Shown here: piece after piece, positions 1 to 9,200 of the stretch
Layout: each line of letters starts with the position of its first letter
How positions within the stretch are numbered: the stretch's first letter is position 1
From: Candidatus Azobacteroides sp.
GTDB taxonomy: Bacteria > Bacteroidota > Bacteroidia > Bacteroidales > Azobacteroidaceae
Length of the DNA stretch: 59,622 nucleotides
Reading direction: 5' to 3'
NCBI GenBank assembly: GCA_009778655.1
Contig: WRFZ01000177.1
Coordinates: 1-59,622 of the forward strand
Translations under genes and position numbers: made by a program
The notes under the pieces: generated by a model
The model's database searches: none
Told to the model about the DNA's origin: nothing
Seen by the model: only the letters and a program-made list of their open reading frames with translations

Positions 1-2
1 GG

Positions 3-1526
3 TTTAATACGACGGGATACGAAAATGCCGCTTTCGGCGAACAAGCCTTGTCGGGAAGCATAGACGGACACTACAATACGGCAATCGGCTGCCGGGCTTT
101 GTGGTCGGTGAATCAGACCGCAAACGGCGATGTCGGTTACGGTCACGGAAATAATAACACGGCGGTCGGTTACGAATCGCTTCGGGAGATAACGACGGGA
201 AGCAGCAATGTCGGCGTCGGCATGCATGCTTTGCGGGTGAACAGCAGCGGCAGCAACAATATAGCGATGGGAAATTATTCCCTGACTTCCAATACCACGG
301 GCGGAGGCAATATAGCTATCGGTGATCAAGCGCTCTATTCCAATATTGAAGGCAACGATAATGTGGCTATCGGTAACGGAGCACTTCAGAACAATACGAT
401 TGCGTGGACCAATGTTGCTATTGGAACGTATGCGCTTCAAGCCGATACGGAAGGTGGCGACAATGTAGCGACCGGAATGAATGCACTTAATCACAATACA
501 ATCGGTGAAGCCAATACAGCAACCGGATCCAATGCACTTTACAACAATATGACAGGTTACGGTAATACAGCAACCGGAGCTGGGGCACTTACTGGTAATG
601 AGAGTGGTAATTGCAATACCGCTATTGGTTTTCAAGCAGATATTAGTGGAGACAACTTAAACAATGCCACTGCCATCGGATATGGAGCTAATGCAACCGC
701 AAGTAATCAGGTGATGATCGGGAACAGCAGCGTAACCAGCATTCGGGGCTATGTGCCTTGGACCACGATTTCCGACGGACGGGTAAAGAAAAACATTCGA
801 TCAGATGTACCCGGACTTGCCTTTATCAAGCTGCTGCAACCGGTTACCTATAATCTGGATTTGGATGCGGCAGATAAAATCTTGAAATCCGGTAAAGCTC
901 AAGAAAACGAAAATGATTCGTTGCAGGCGTCGGATCCTGTTGATATGAAAGCGAGAGCCGCACAGCAAAAACGGAAACAAACGGGTTTTGTGGCGCAAGA
1001 CGTGGAAAAAGCGGCGCAAAGTATCGGGTATGATTTCAGCGGCGTGGACGCCGACGAAAGCGGCGCCGGTCTGTACGGACTGCGGTATTCGGAATTTATC
1101 GTGCCTTTGGTAAAAGCCGTACAGGAACTGAGCGATCAAAATGATGCCAAAGATGCCGCTATCGCTTCGTTGCAGAATCAAGTGGATGAATTGACCGAAT
1201 TGGTAAAAGGATTATTGAAAGAAGAAAATCAACCTTCTCCGGATGCAAAAGCGGTTTCGATTCCCAATGCTTCTTTGGAACAGAATTTTCCCAATCCGTT
1301 CAATCATTCCGCTACCATATATTATACGTTGCCGCAAACGTTCCGTTCTTCGAAAATCGTGATTGCCGATATTTCCGGAAGGGTATTGAAGCAAATCCCG
1401 GTCACTCAACCCGGACGGGGTTATGTAACGATTGAAGCCGGTTCTTTGTTTGCCGGGACTTATTATTATTCTTTGTATGTGGACAATACTTTGGTGGATA
1501 CAAAGAAAATGACGGTAACGAAATGA
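3..1526 (+). CDS. T9SS-secreted fibre/adhesin-like protein with S74 intramolecular chaperone domain (5' partial)
   Basis: The frame is open to the left window edge, so the N-terminus is missing; a TTG at 48 lies inside a repeat and is not the real start. The visible half is a series of about 23-residue repeats of the form NTAIGxxAL..NTxG, resembling beta-helical head repeats of trimeric adhesins and phage tail fibres. From about bp 771 comes a Peptidase_S74-like domain (SDGRVKKNI, then QTGFVAQDVEKAA and YGLRYSEFIVPLVKAVQEL), which in phage tailspikes trimerises the fibre and cleaves itself off at the Ser of the SDxR motif. A short coiled coil follows (ASLQNQVDELTELVKGLL). The last ~85 residues are a type A T9SS sorting domain (LEQNFPNPFN at its start, terminal KKMTVTK). 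Inference: a surface-exposed trimeric protein exported through SprA. Ligand unknown. Confidence 0.85.
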   Translation, partial: FNTTGYENAAFGEQALSGSIDGHYNTAIGCRALWSVNQTANGDVGYGHGNNNTAVGYESLREITTGSSNVGVGMHALRVNSSGSNNIAMGNYSLTSNTTGGGNIAIGDQALYSNIEGNDNVAIGNGALQNNTIAWTNVAIGTYALQADTEGGDNVATGMNALNHNTIGEANTATGSNALYNNMTGYGNTATGAGALTGNESGNCNTAIGFQADISGDNLNNATAIGYGANATASNQVMIGNSSVTSIRGYVPWTTISDGRVKKNIRSDVPGLAFIKLLQPVTYNLDLDAADKILKSGKAQENENDSLQASDPVDMKARAAQQKRKQTGFVAQDVEKAAQSIGYDFSGVDADESGAGLYGLRYSEFIVPLVKAVQELSDQNDAKDAAIASLQNQVDELTELVKGLLKEENQPSPDAKAVSIPNASLEQNFPNPFNHSATIYYTLPQTFRSSKIVIADISGRVLKQIPVTQPGRGYVTIEAGSLFAGTYYYSLYVDNTLVDTKKMTVTK

Positions 1527-1527
1527 G

Positions 1528-1580
1528 TTATGAATTATGAATTATAAATTATGAATTATGAATTATGAATTATGAATTAT
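1528..1580. repeat. Heptamer array A, (ATGAATT)n
   Basis: About 7.5 tandem copies of a 7-bp unit ATGAATT, with one ATAAATT variant, begin one base after the stop codon of the upstream gene. The same array family occurs at six other places in this window. Confidence 0.95.
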
Positions 1581-1592
1581 TTCGTCTTTTGC

Positions 1593-1623
1593 TTTGTCAA
1601 AACCGGAAAAAATGATAACTTTG
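1593..1623 (+). promoter_or_regulatory. Bacteroidota sigma-ABfr-type promoter for the Rpn-family gene
   Basis: TTTG at 1593-1596, a 19-bp spacer and TAACTTTG at 1616-1623 match the phylum consensus. The box lies 43 bp upstream of the ATG at 1666, immediately after heptamer array A. Confidence 0.75.
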
Positions 1624-1665
1624 CGGAAACATAATTGACAATTTTTTTAATCAAACCCTACAACA

Positions 1666-2550
1666 ATGGAAAAATTTAATGAACGGGAAGAGAAGTATCT
1701 GAATCCGTTAACGGATTTTGGATTTCACAAAGTGTTTGGAACGAAGGATTTACTGATTGATTTTCTCAATCAGATCATCAAGAATGGAGGTTTGATAACC
1801 GATATTCAATACCTTCCTTCGGAACAATGGGGAAATGTGAAAAGCGAACGAAAAGCGATTTTTGATATTTTTTGTACCAATGAAAACGGGGAATATTTTA
1901 TTGTCGAGATGCAAAAAGAAAAGCAACCGTTCTTTCGAGACCGTAGCCTCTATTATGCCTCGTTACCGATACAGAAACAAGCGCCCCGCGGCATTTGGGA
2001 CTTCCGCTTGAAAGCGGTCTATATGGTTGGAATTTTGGATTTCGTCCTTTTCGATGAATCGGAAGAAGACAAAGAACAGGTAATCGAGTGCGTTCAACTT
2101 GTACGGGAGCGGACAAAGACGCTTTATTCGGATAGATTAAGATTTGTGTTCATCGAATTGCCGAAATTCAAAAAGACGGAAGAAGAATTGGAAACCCGGT
2201 TTGACCGATGGTTGTTTATATTGAAAAACTTATACAAATTAAAAGAGTGTCCGGTATCCATCCGAGACGATATTTTTAAGGAGTTGTTTCAATTAGCGGA
2301 AATAAAACAATTAACAAAAAAAGATATGAGAGCGTACAAGAAAAGTATAACGGATTATCATGAAGTTCGCAGCGCCATAGATTGCGCTCGCGAAGAAAGC
2401 TTCGAAAAAGGTCGAGTAGAAGGTATAGAGAAAGGAAAAATTGATGTCATACAAAAAAGCCTTCAAATGAATATTCCGATAGAAGTAATTGTCGGACTTA
2501 CCGGTTATTCAAAAGAGCAAATAATGGAGATGAAAATTAAAAACCGATAA
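1666..2550 (+). CDS. Rpn family PD-(D/E)XK nuclease / putative transposase-like protein (PDDEXK_2)
   Basis: 294 aa. The N-terminus (NPLTDFGFHKVFGTKDLLIDFLN) is typical of the Rpn/PDDEXK_2 family. The nuclease core is visible as KAIFDIFC (metal-binding Asp) followed by FIVEMQKEK (the E-x-K part). A charged C-terminal segment (EKGRVEGIEKGKIDVIQ, then LTGYSKEQI) is the usual helical tail of the family. Relatives such as E. coli RpnA are DNA endonucleases that promote RecA-independent recombination; many are labelled transposases without terminal inverted repeats of their own. Here the gene has its own promoter and sits between two heptamer arrays in inverted orientation. The length is normal and no disruption is seen. 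Confidence 0.85.
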   Translation: MEKFNEREEKYLNPLTDFGFHKVFGTKDLLIDFLNQIIKNGGLITDIQYLPSEQWGNVKSERKAIFDIFCTNENGEYFIVEMQKEKQPFFRDRSLYYASLPIQKQAPRGIWDFRLKAVYMVGILDFVLFDESEEDKEQVIECVQLVRERTKTLYSDRLRFVFIELPKFKKTEEELETRFDRWLFILKNLYKLKECPVSIRDDIFKELFQLAEIKQLTKKDMRAYKKSITDYHEVRSAIDCAREESFEKGRVEGIEKGKIDVIQKSLQMNIPIEVIVGLTGYSKEQIMEMKIKNR

Positions 2551-2597
2551 TTCATAATTTATAATTCATAATTCATAATTCATAATTCATAATTATT
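2548..2597. repeat. Heptamer array B, reverse orientation (AATTCAT)n
   Basis: About seven units read as AATTCAT on the plus strand. The array includes the TAA stop codon of the preceding gene. It is the inverted counterpart of array A on the other side of the Rpn-family gene. Confidence 0.95.
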
Positions 2598-2624
2598 ATT
2601 ATCTCCTCATTCCTAATTTTATTG

Positions 2625-2632
2625 TACTTTTG
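2625..2632 (+). promoter_or_regulatory. -7 box of the pyridoxal kinase promoter
   Basis: TACTTTTG matches TAnnTTTG and lies 25 bp before the ATG at 2657. No clear TTG is seen at the -33 spacing. The box shows that the longer frame beginning at 2630 cannot be the real start. Confidence 0.6.
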
Positions 2633-2656
2633 CAGCCGATAAAAAATCAGATCATT

Positions 2657-3511
2657 ATGGCAAAAAGATTACAAAGAATTGCTGCGATTCATGATATATC
2701 GGGGTTCGGCAAATGTTCGCTGACGGTTGCTTTACCGATTATTTCCGCCGCCGGAATTGAAGTCAGCGTTTTACCTACGGCCGTTTTATCTACTCATACG
2801 GGCGGATTTACCGGGTTTACTTACCGGGATTTGACGGAAGATATACAACCGATTACCGATCATTGGAAGTCGTTGGATATTTGTTTTGACGCTATTTATA
2901 CCGGTTTTCTGGGGTCTTTCGAGCAATTGGATTTAGTTACGAAGTTTTTTGAAACATTCAAAACGAAAGATAATCTTATTTTAGTTGATCCCGTAATGGC
3001 TGATAACGGGGAATTATACGCCATTTTTTCTCCGGAATTTGCATTGGGAATGCGTAAATTATGCGAAAAAGCCGACATTATTGTTCCCAATCTGACGGAG
3101 GCGGCTTTATTAACCGGAACGTCGTATCATCCGGGGCCTTACTCCGAATCGTATATTGAAGGCGTTTTGAAAAAATTGAGCGCTTTGGGTCCTCAAAAAA
3201 TCGTTCTGACCGGCGTCTTTTTCGATGACGAGTCGTTAGGCGCCGCCACTTATGACGCGGGCAGCGGAGAAATCGCTTATTATTTAGAAAAGCGTGTCCC
3301 CGGCTATTATCACGGAACGGGCGATGTTTTCGGTTCGGCGCTCTTGGCGGCTGTCTTGAACGGTTTCCCTTTGAATGAAGCGGCAGCGGTTGCGGTTCGT
3401 TTTACGGTTGAGTCTATCCGAAAAACTGCGCAAGCCGGAACCGATATTCGTTTCGGAGTTAATTTCGAGCAAACGATTCCCGAACTTTTGAAAGATCTAA
3501 GGCTGGTGTAA
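2657..3511 (+). CDS. pdxY: Pyridoxal/pyridoxamine kinase (PfkB/ribokinase superfamily)
   Basis: 284 aa from the ATG at 2657, chosen because the promoter overlaps the longer alternative. It phosphorylates pyridoxal/pyridoxamine in B6 salvage. The start (RIAAIHDISGFGKCSLT) and the STHTGGF motif at about residue 50 are the substrate-binding region of this family. LVDPVMADNGELY is the PdxK/PdxY metal/phosphate region, and HGTGDVFGSAL (Asp223) is the catalytic anion-hole motif near the C-terminus. Length is normal. It is a single gene with its own promoter, converging on the next minus-strand gene. Separation of PdxY from PdxK by sequence alone is uncertain. Confidence 0.88.
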   Translation: MAKRLQRIAAIHDISGFGKCSLTVALPIISAAGIEVSVLPTAVLSTHTGGFTGFTYRDLTEDIQPITDHWKSLDICFDAIYTGFLGSFEQLDLVTKFFETFKTKDNLILVDPVMADNGELYAIFSPEFALGMRKLCEKADIIVPNLTEAALLTGTSYHPGPYSESYIEGVLKKLSALGPQKIVLTGVFFDDESLGAATYDAGSGEIAYYLEKRVPGYYHGTGDVFGSALLAAVLNGFPLNEAAAVAVRFTVESIRKTAQAGTDIRFGVNFEQTIPELLKDLRLV

Positions 3512-3513
3512 TG

Positions 3514-3560
3514 ATAATTATGAATTATGAATTATAAATTATGAATTATGAATTATGAAT
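3514..3560. repeat. Heptamer array C, (ATGAATT)n
   Basis: About 6.5 units begin three bases after the pdxY stop codon and fill most of the convergent gap to the next gene (3591). Confidence 0.95.
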
Positions 3561-3590
3561 CAAACCGCAATGATTGGTTCTTAACCGGAC

Positions 3591-4721
3591 TTATTGCGGC
3601 GAGAAGATATAGAGGGGGAGGATTATTTTTTCTTTTTTCAGTCGGATGCCGAAATTATATTCGAGGTCTTCATTCATCAAGTCATTGTAGTGATAATGAA
3701 AATTCCAATCGTGAAGGCTGTTGTCGTTCCCTTTGTAATAATAGAGATTTCCTTTGATGTCGCTCAGCAGGTTGGCGACTTCTTTTAAGGTTATGTTGTC
3801 TGCTTCGATGCGATCGGTTCCGACCATATAGACGGGATTCATATCGCTGCCCCAATCAATTTGCTTATTGTCCCACAGCAGTTTGGGATTGACAACATAC
3901 AAAACGTAAGCTTCCATCGGTTTGCTTCCGGTTTGGAGATTCAGTGATAAACGCTTTTCAATAAGCTGTAAAACAGCGAGTTTTGAGTTTGATAATTCCG
4001 ATTCGCCGTAACTCATCGAAACGCCGAAATCGTTCATATCTTTAAATACAATCTGATAATTCGAGCAATCCGTCAAGTATTTGACCAGTCCCGAAAAAGG
4101 GCCGGAATACTGAAATATACCGTTACGGATATACATTTTTTGCTCTGTCAAAGGCTGTCTCGAGATAATTAATTCCTTATTCAGAGTAACGTTTGGAGTA
4201 GGGGAGACGTTTCGTACCGTGTAAAACAAATCGCTCCATTTCTTTTTCGGCTGCGATTTCATCCGGGAAGCGTATTTTTCGATCATGGGTATCGTAATGC
4301 CCGAAGGATGCCCTTCGTACAAGATATTTCCGTCTAATGTGAGTAATACCGAATAGGGACGCCTTTGTACCGAAAAAAGATCAATCATACTGTTGGGCAG
4401 ATAGTCTTTCAAAACGGCAAGCCGGATCGGAATTTTTTTTAAATAAGCCGAGATAGTTTCTTCCTTTTCATCGCTGACCGAAACGATGAACACGTCGTCG
4501 GGTTTTGTCTCCTGTAGTATTTCCAATTGTTTGGTGGCCGGCGCACAGGGAGAGCACCAAGTCGCCCAAAAATCAATAATCAGAAGTTTTTGGTTGTTAA
4601 AATTTGTTATTTGATTGGGAGAAATGACTTTCTCTATCATATAAGGCGGCTGACTTTCGGCAGACAGCGAAACCATTATCATGCCGACAAGGAGAGTATA
4701 TCTCAGACCTTTTTTATACAT
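3591..4721 (-). CDS. TlpA-like periplasmic thioredoxin-fold protein with extra C-terminal domain
   Basis: 376 aa. An N-terminal signal peptide (hydrophobic to about residue 22) is followed by a thioredoxin/TlpA domain with the redox motif WCSPC (Cys56 and Cys59). It is probably a periplasmic thiol-disulfide oxidoreductase. Residues ~190-376 form a second region (SGPFSGLVKYLTDCSNYQIVF, then a helix ending in LIEKRLSLNLQ) whose layout recalls STN/DUF3738-like domains found behind TlpA domains in Bacteroidota; that assignment is weak. A terminator-like hairpin separates it from the OmpA-family gene upstream, so it is probably transcribed alone. Substrate unknown. Confidence 0.75.
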   Translation of the reverse strand: MYKKGLRYTLLVGMIMVSLSAESQPPYMIEKVISPNQITNFNNQKLLIIDFWATWCSPCAPATKQLEILQETKPDDVFIVSVSDEKEETISAYLKKIPIRLAVLKDYLPNSMIDLFSVQRRPYSVLLTLDGNILYEGHPSGITIPMIEKYASRMKSQPKKKWSDLFYTVRNVSPTPNVTLNKELIISRQPLTEQKMYIRNGIFQYSGPFSGLVKYLTDCSNYQIVFKDMNDFGVSMSYGESELSNSKLAVLQLIEKRLSLNLQTGSKPMEAYVLYVVNPKLLWDNKQIDWGSDMNPVYMVGTDRIEADNITLKEVANLLSDIKGNLYYYKGNDNSLHDWNFHYHYNDLMNEDLEYNFGIRLKKEKIILPLYIFSPQ

Positions 4722-4763
4722 TTATCGAAATTTTATGTGCAGAATTTCATAACCGGTTAAAAA

Positions 4764-4803
4764 AAAGAGGTTGTCCCGCTTTTAATCGCGAGACAGCCTC
4801 TTT
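4764..4803. terminator. Bidirectional terminator-like hairpin
   Basis: Arms 4764-4779 and 4788-4803 pair over 16 positions with one G-U and one mismatch, ending in AAA/TTT. It lies just downstream of the OmpA-family gene (minus strand). Confidence 0.8.
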
Positions 4804-4820
4804 CAATTACCGTTTATTGC

Positions 4821-5933
4821 TCATTGAATGATTCTAAATTCGGTTCTTCTGTTTTGTTGATGTTCTTCTTCCGTGCAATCCACGCCATTGGCGCAACGAT
4901 TTTTCAATCGGGTTTCTCCGTAGCCTTTTGCAACTAACCGGTCGCGCGAAATGCCTTTACTTACCAAGTAATTAACAACCGATTGCGCTCTTTGTTGAGA
5001 TAACGCCATATTGTAGTCATCGTTACCGCGAGAGTCGGTGTGAGACATAATTTCGATTCTTAATCCCGGTTTATCTTTCATCAGTTTCAACAGGTAGTCG
5101 TCAATGATTTTTTCTGATGCCGGAGTAAGTTTGGCGCTGTTGTAATCGTAGAAAATAGGAAGCAGAGTTGCATCTTCCAACAAAGAGCAATCTACTTCTT
5201 CCCAAACGGTGATTCCGCCTTTTTTCACTAATTCTTTCTTTGTAATCACTTTGGTTACCGCAGGGACAACGGTTTCTTTCACTCCCGCCGGGGTATCTAC
5301 AACGACTTTCTTAATCGTTTTGTACTCGGCCGGGACTTCAATTTCTTCTACGCTGGCCGGCGTTTTGACTACATCTTTTTTGTAAGAAGCGGTGAGTCCC
5401 GGTTTGGTTGTCGAACGGGTTGAAGCATCCGCCTCCAATACAGTGATTGGAATCGCTTCGTTGACTTCGGGGTATTCGACATAGCAGGCTACCATACATT
5501 CATCTTTGTTGACTGAAGGGCAGTTGTCTAATTTTTTATACTCCCATCGTCCCGATTTGGGTTGTACTTGAATCGTTTTGGATGAATTTCCGAAACGAGC
5601 GGCTACCACGTCCAATACAGTTTCTGCGCTTCTGCTTTCATAATCTACGGAAACAGTTTCATAAACCGCCGGATGGATGACATACCTCTTGGACGCTTCT
5701 TTAACCAACACTTTTTCTTCAATGGTTTTGTAAGTTGCAGGCGTTGTTGTTAAAACTTTGTATTCCGGTTTGATAACAACAGTTTCGGTAACATCGCGGT
5801 ATTCGTCCGCCGTAATACATTTTACGTAACATTTGCCGGGTTGTGCCGTTGGAGGTAATTCTTGCGCGTTTATTGTCCCCGCAAAAAACAGGGAGGACAC
5901 AAACGTTAAAGTTAAAAGTCTTTCTAAATTCAT
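4821..5933 (-). CDS. OmpA-family outer membrane/peptidoglycan-binding protein
   Basis: 370 aa. Signal peptide to about residue 23 (LFFAGTINAQE). Residues ~30-240 contain imperfect repeats built on a (V/T)xPAxYxTI..K.V pattern, for example TTPATYKTIEEKVLV and VPAEYKTIKKVVV, with several paired cysteines. Residues ~255-370 are an OmpA C-terminal domain: FYDYNSAKLTP, then IEIMSHTDSRG and QRAQSVVNYLVSKG, ending in RRTEFRI, the usual diaminopimelate-binding layout. Known role of the domain: non-covalent anchoring to peptidoglycan. The location just downstream of sprA suggests a link to the cell envelope or secretion machinery, but nothing visible proves a T9SS role. Confidence 0.85.
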   Translation of the reverse strand: MNLERLLTLTFVSSLFFAGTINAQELPPTAQPGKCYVKCITADEYRDVTETVVIKPEYKVLTTTPATYKTIEEKVLVKEASKRYVIHPAVYETVSVDYESRSAETVLDVVAARFGNSSKTIQVQPKSGRWEYKKLDNCPSVNKDECMVACYVEYPEVNEAIPITVLEADASTRSTTKPGLTASYKKDVVKTPASVEEIEVPAEYKTIKKVVVDTPAGVKETVVPAVTKVITKKELVKKGGITVWEEVDCSLLEDATLLPIFYDYNSAKLTPASEKIIDDYLLKLMKDKPGLRIEIMSHTDSRGNDDYNMALSQQRAQSVVNYLVSKGISRDRLVAKGYGETRLKNRCANGVDCTEEEHQQNRRTEFRIIQ

Positions 5934-6263
5934 GATTTAATTAAGTTAAGTTAAAATAATTATTATAATAGCTTTATGTTAAAACGTTACAAAGTAAATA
6001 AAAAAAAATCATAATCGCATGAAATTTTTTAAAAAAAATTTCATTTTTTCAGTAAATTTATTGCAGAAAAAAATAACAGGTTTATAACCCGTTCACTTGT
6101 CACTTGTTACTTGTTGCTCTTCGTTTTTTTGAAAAAACCGTTATAAACCGAGTTCTGCGCAAATAAAATCCCCGATTCGAACGAGAGGTCAAAAAATTCT
6201 TTATTGTCTTTGTCAATTCGGTCGGCATTCTCTTCCGTGAACAACAGATCCGAGAATCGCCGG
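5934..6263. other. Intergenic region between sprA and the OmpA-family gene
   Basis: 330 bp, very A/T-rich near the OmpA start. Seen here: a 10-bp inverted repeat (GGTTTATAAC at 6079-6088 and its complement at 6140-6149), three tandem heptamers of type CACTTGT at 6094-6114, and a minus-strand open frame from 6244 to 6107. A weak -7-like TTACTTTG (minus strand, about 5995-6002) may serve the OmpA-family gene. Confidence 0.6.
6107..6244 (-). CDS. Possible small protein or gene remnant (45 aa)
   Basis: An open minus-strand frame starts at TTG 6244, 20 bp after the sprA stop, and ends at a TAA inside the CACTTGT repeats. The product would begin MFTEENADRIDKDNKEFFDL and is acidic at first and basic at the end (FFKKTKSNK). 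The composition is protein-like but there is no ATG and no recognised family. It may be the eroded end of a lost gene or chance. Confidence 0.2.
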   Translation of the reverse strand: MFTEENADRIDKDNKEFFDLSFESGILFAQNSVYNGFFKKTKSNK

Positions 6264-9200
6264 TTATCGGGTAAAGTTCACTCGGACGTTGACTCCGAAA
6301 GAAGTTTTTGTCAGAGGATACGCGGTTGAAGACACCAGCGGATTGCTGATTTGTTTATCAAAAAACGCTTGAAGCGTAACCATTTTACTTAAACTGTAAT
6401 CAGACGAAAGTTTAAGCATGGTTTGAGAATCTCCGCTGATGGCTTGAGTAAAATTATCTTCGATTTTGCGTATTAAACTGTATGTTTTGTTATACGAAAC
6501 AGTCGCATCCACTTTTAATTCATTGTTGAAATTGGCGCCGCCGGTTTTCTTGATTTTGAGTACTTTATTGAAATTGTCAAACCGATACCCCGTGCCTAAC
6601 GAAAATTCGTTTTTGAGCAGTTCGGTGATTTGATAGGACGTAATATTCAAATTGACATTGCGCGCCCGATTGTATTTGAACGATAGACTGACATTGTTCA
6701 AGAAGGTGGAAGTTAATCCGATCAACGGAGTGAACGCTTCGTTGATGCTGACGGTTTTAATATCATAAGGCGAAGACGGGAACGGATCGTCGGACATGAT
6801 GTTTTGAACGAATCCGATATCATCGTTGCCATTGGCCGTTATCCAATTCATATACGAATTAAAAGCGCCGACCGAATAAAGGCTCGAATATTTATGTTCC
6901 AATGTAAATACGCGGAAACGTTTATTAATAAAAGGCAATTGCATCAAGCCGTCGTAAGTGACCGCCCAGTTGGGAAGCAATTTCAGCAATGACGGGAATG
7001 CCGATAAACCGACCGAATGCGGACTTTTACCTGCATAAGCGGCTATAAAAGAGGGTATTAACACATCTGCCGAGTTAAAATCAACTCGACCGACGGACGG
7101 ATCATACGGTTTTCCGACTAATTCGCTGCCGGAAAGAAAACCGGCGTCGGGATACGTTGTTTGAGTATATGCCTGTTCCACCCTTCCGGCAATGATTTCC
7201 CGGTTATTCAAGAAGGTTTCAAAAGCTTTGGATCGGTAATTGTTGGATGCATTGGCCGATTCGAAAGCCGAACCGATTGAAACGACAGTCATCTGAAAAT
7301 CGCCGGTAATCTTGGGCGGTACTTGATTCTCGTACATAAAATAATATTGATTTCGCCTCGACGAGGAGCGGTCGGCATTTAACGTGACGCGCATGCCGAC
7401 TATCGGTTCCATTTGCGCCGTGAATTTGAAAGATTCCATTTGATTCAACATTGCCGGAGTAACGTTTTCGGTGCTTTTTATCAGCCAACCGCGACTGTTC
7501 GCTTTATCAATATAATCGTTACCGACCAAACCGAATGCAAAATCCCATCCGGGTGATTTTCCGAAAGGCGTTGAACCTTGACCGAGGAAGTCCCCGATTT
7601 CCGGACGAAAATACGGAATCATCATGTCATTGCTTCGCGAGTAGGAAAATCCGACCGTTCTCACCATCATTAATCCGCGAGCCGCCACTTGAGCTATTTT
7701 GTACAATGTGTTTTCTTCTAACGGGGGTAATTGTGAAATGGTTAATTTCAAGTTGACCGTATCTTTGTTTTTGATTTGAATGGAATTATTATCCGTCGCT
7801 TTGTAATTGATTTCGTATAACTTACCGATGGAATTTCGCGCTGTTATTCTCAAACGCTTGTTATCCAATTGATGGTGTACAATCGTTGCCGAATCGGGAT
7901 TCAGCGTAATTTCACTTTCAAATTTTTTCTTTCTTTTTTCATCTATTAATCGTTGATTTCGGCTCTCGGCCAGTTGACGGGAGCTTTGTCTTCCGGAAGC
8001 GCCGCTTGTACGTTTCGGAGTAAATTTCTTGTTGACATTTTCAAGAAATTTGGATTTATTATACAATGAAAGCAGGTTTAATGTTACATTATTGATACCG
8101 ATGGTACGATTATTAGTGATCGTGTTGCCCAACTCGATGCTATCGCCTTCCACAGCTTCAACGGCAGCGCCCCGTTGCCACATATAACTGCTGTTGTAGG
8201 AAAGCGTTGCGCTTAAAAAATTAAGCGCCGGGATATTTCGGAAAGGAACCGTATAGTTGGCGGAAAACGTTTGCTTATATTCCATCGGTCTTCCCAAGTC
8301 GCGAATGCTTTGCAGAACGGAATCTTTCCATATCTTATAATCGGACGGATCTAATTGTTTATTTACTTGAACATAAGGAGATTCAATTCTGGCGTTGGTA
8401 TTGGAATTAAAAGTGAGATTCAAATTTTTCGTCAAATCCCATTGAAGGGCTAAGGAACGATTCCAGAAAAAATCTTCCCTAAATGAAACGGGTATTTTGT
8501 TCTCGCCCATATCTCCCAAGTCTCGCATTTGAAATTCATAATACTCTCTCGAAAGATCCGAATTGAGCGATATGCTTTTCGGCAGATAGCCGATTTCAAT
8601 ATCCCGGAAGAATTTGGTTGCGGCGCTCGTTTTGGATTTATCGTTCGACGTTTCCGACGAATTTCCGAACGGGTGCCAAGGTTTCAAGGGATTACTGTAG
8701 GTATATATTGCATTCAGTCGGGATCGAATGGTCCGGTCATATTCCGTAGTCGCATTTTGCGCATTGTTTTCGGAATGCGAATAGCTGAACCCGAAGTTTG
8801 CCGGATCGTAGGGCATCGGCGTTTTACTCCGAATATCCATTCGTATATTGTTGAAATCAATCGTTTTGGATGTAACTTTATCTTGTGAAAAATTACGAAT
8901 GGAATCTTTTTCCGCTTTGGTTTCAACGGAATTTAAGGCTTCTTTGAGCAATACATCTTGATCCAAGGGATTGTATTTCGGACTGATAACTTCTTCTTGA
9001 TAGGAATAATAAAAAGGAATGCTCACTTTGGCTTTTTTCGGGAAAAAACGTCCGAGATCCACTTGAGTGGATACGCTGTATTGGTATTTGTCATCTAAAT
9101 TTCGTTCCATAATCCCTTGATCGAGACTTCCGAATCCGGCGGTTTCCATTCTTCCGGTGAGATTCACGGTTCCGAAATCCGAAAGCCCGACAAAAAGATT

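Noticed and set aside
3-1526. Prophage tail-fibre gene
   Set aside because: The repeats and S74 domain look phage-like, but the C-terminal T9SS sorting domain and absence of other phage genes point to a cellular surface protein.
1666-2550. Insertion sequence
   Set aside because: The product is Rpn-type, but there are no conventional terminal inverted repeats or target-site duplication; only heptamer arrays shared with other loci flank it.
1528-3560. Heptamer arrays as a CRISPR array
   Set aside because: The units are 7 bp with no spacers, and no cas genes are present.
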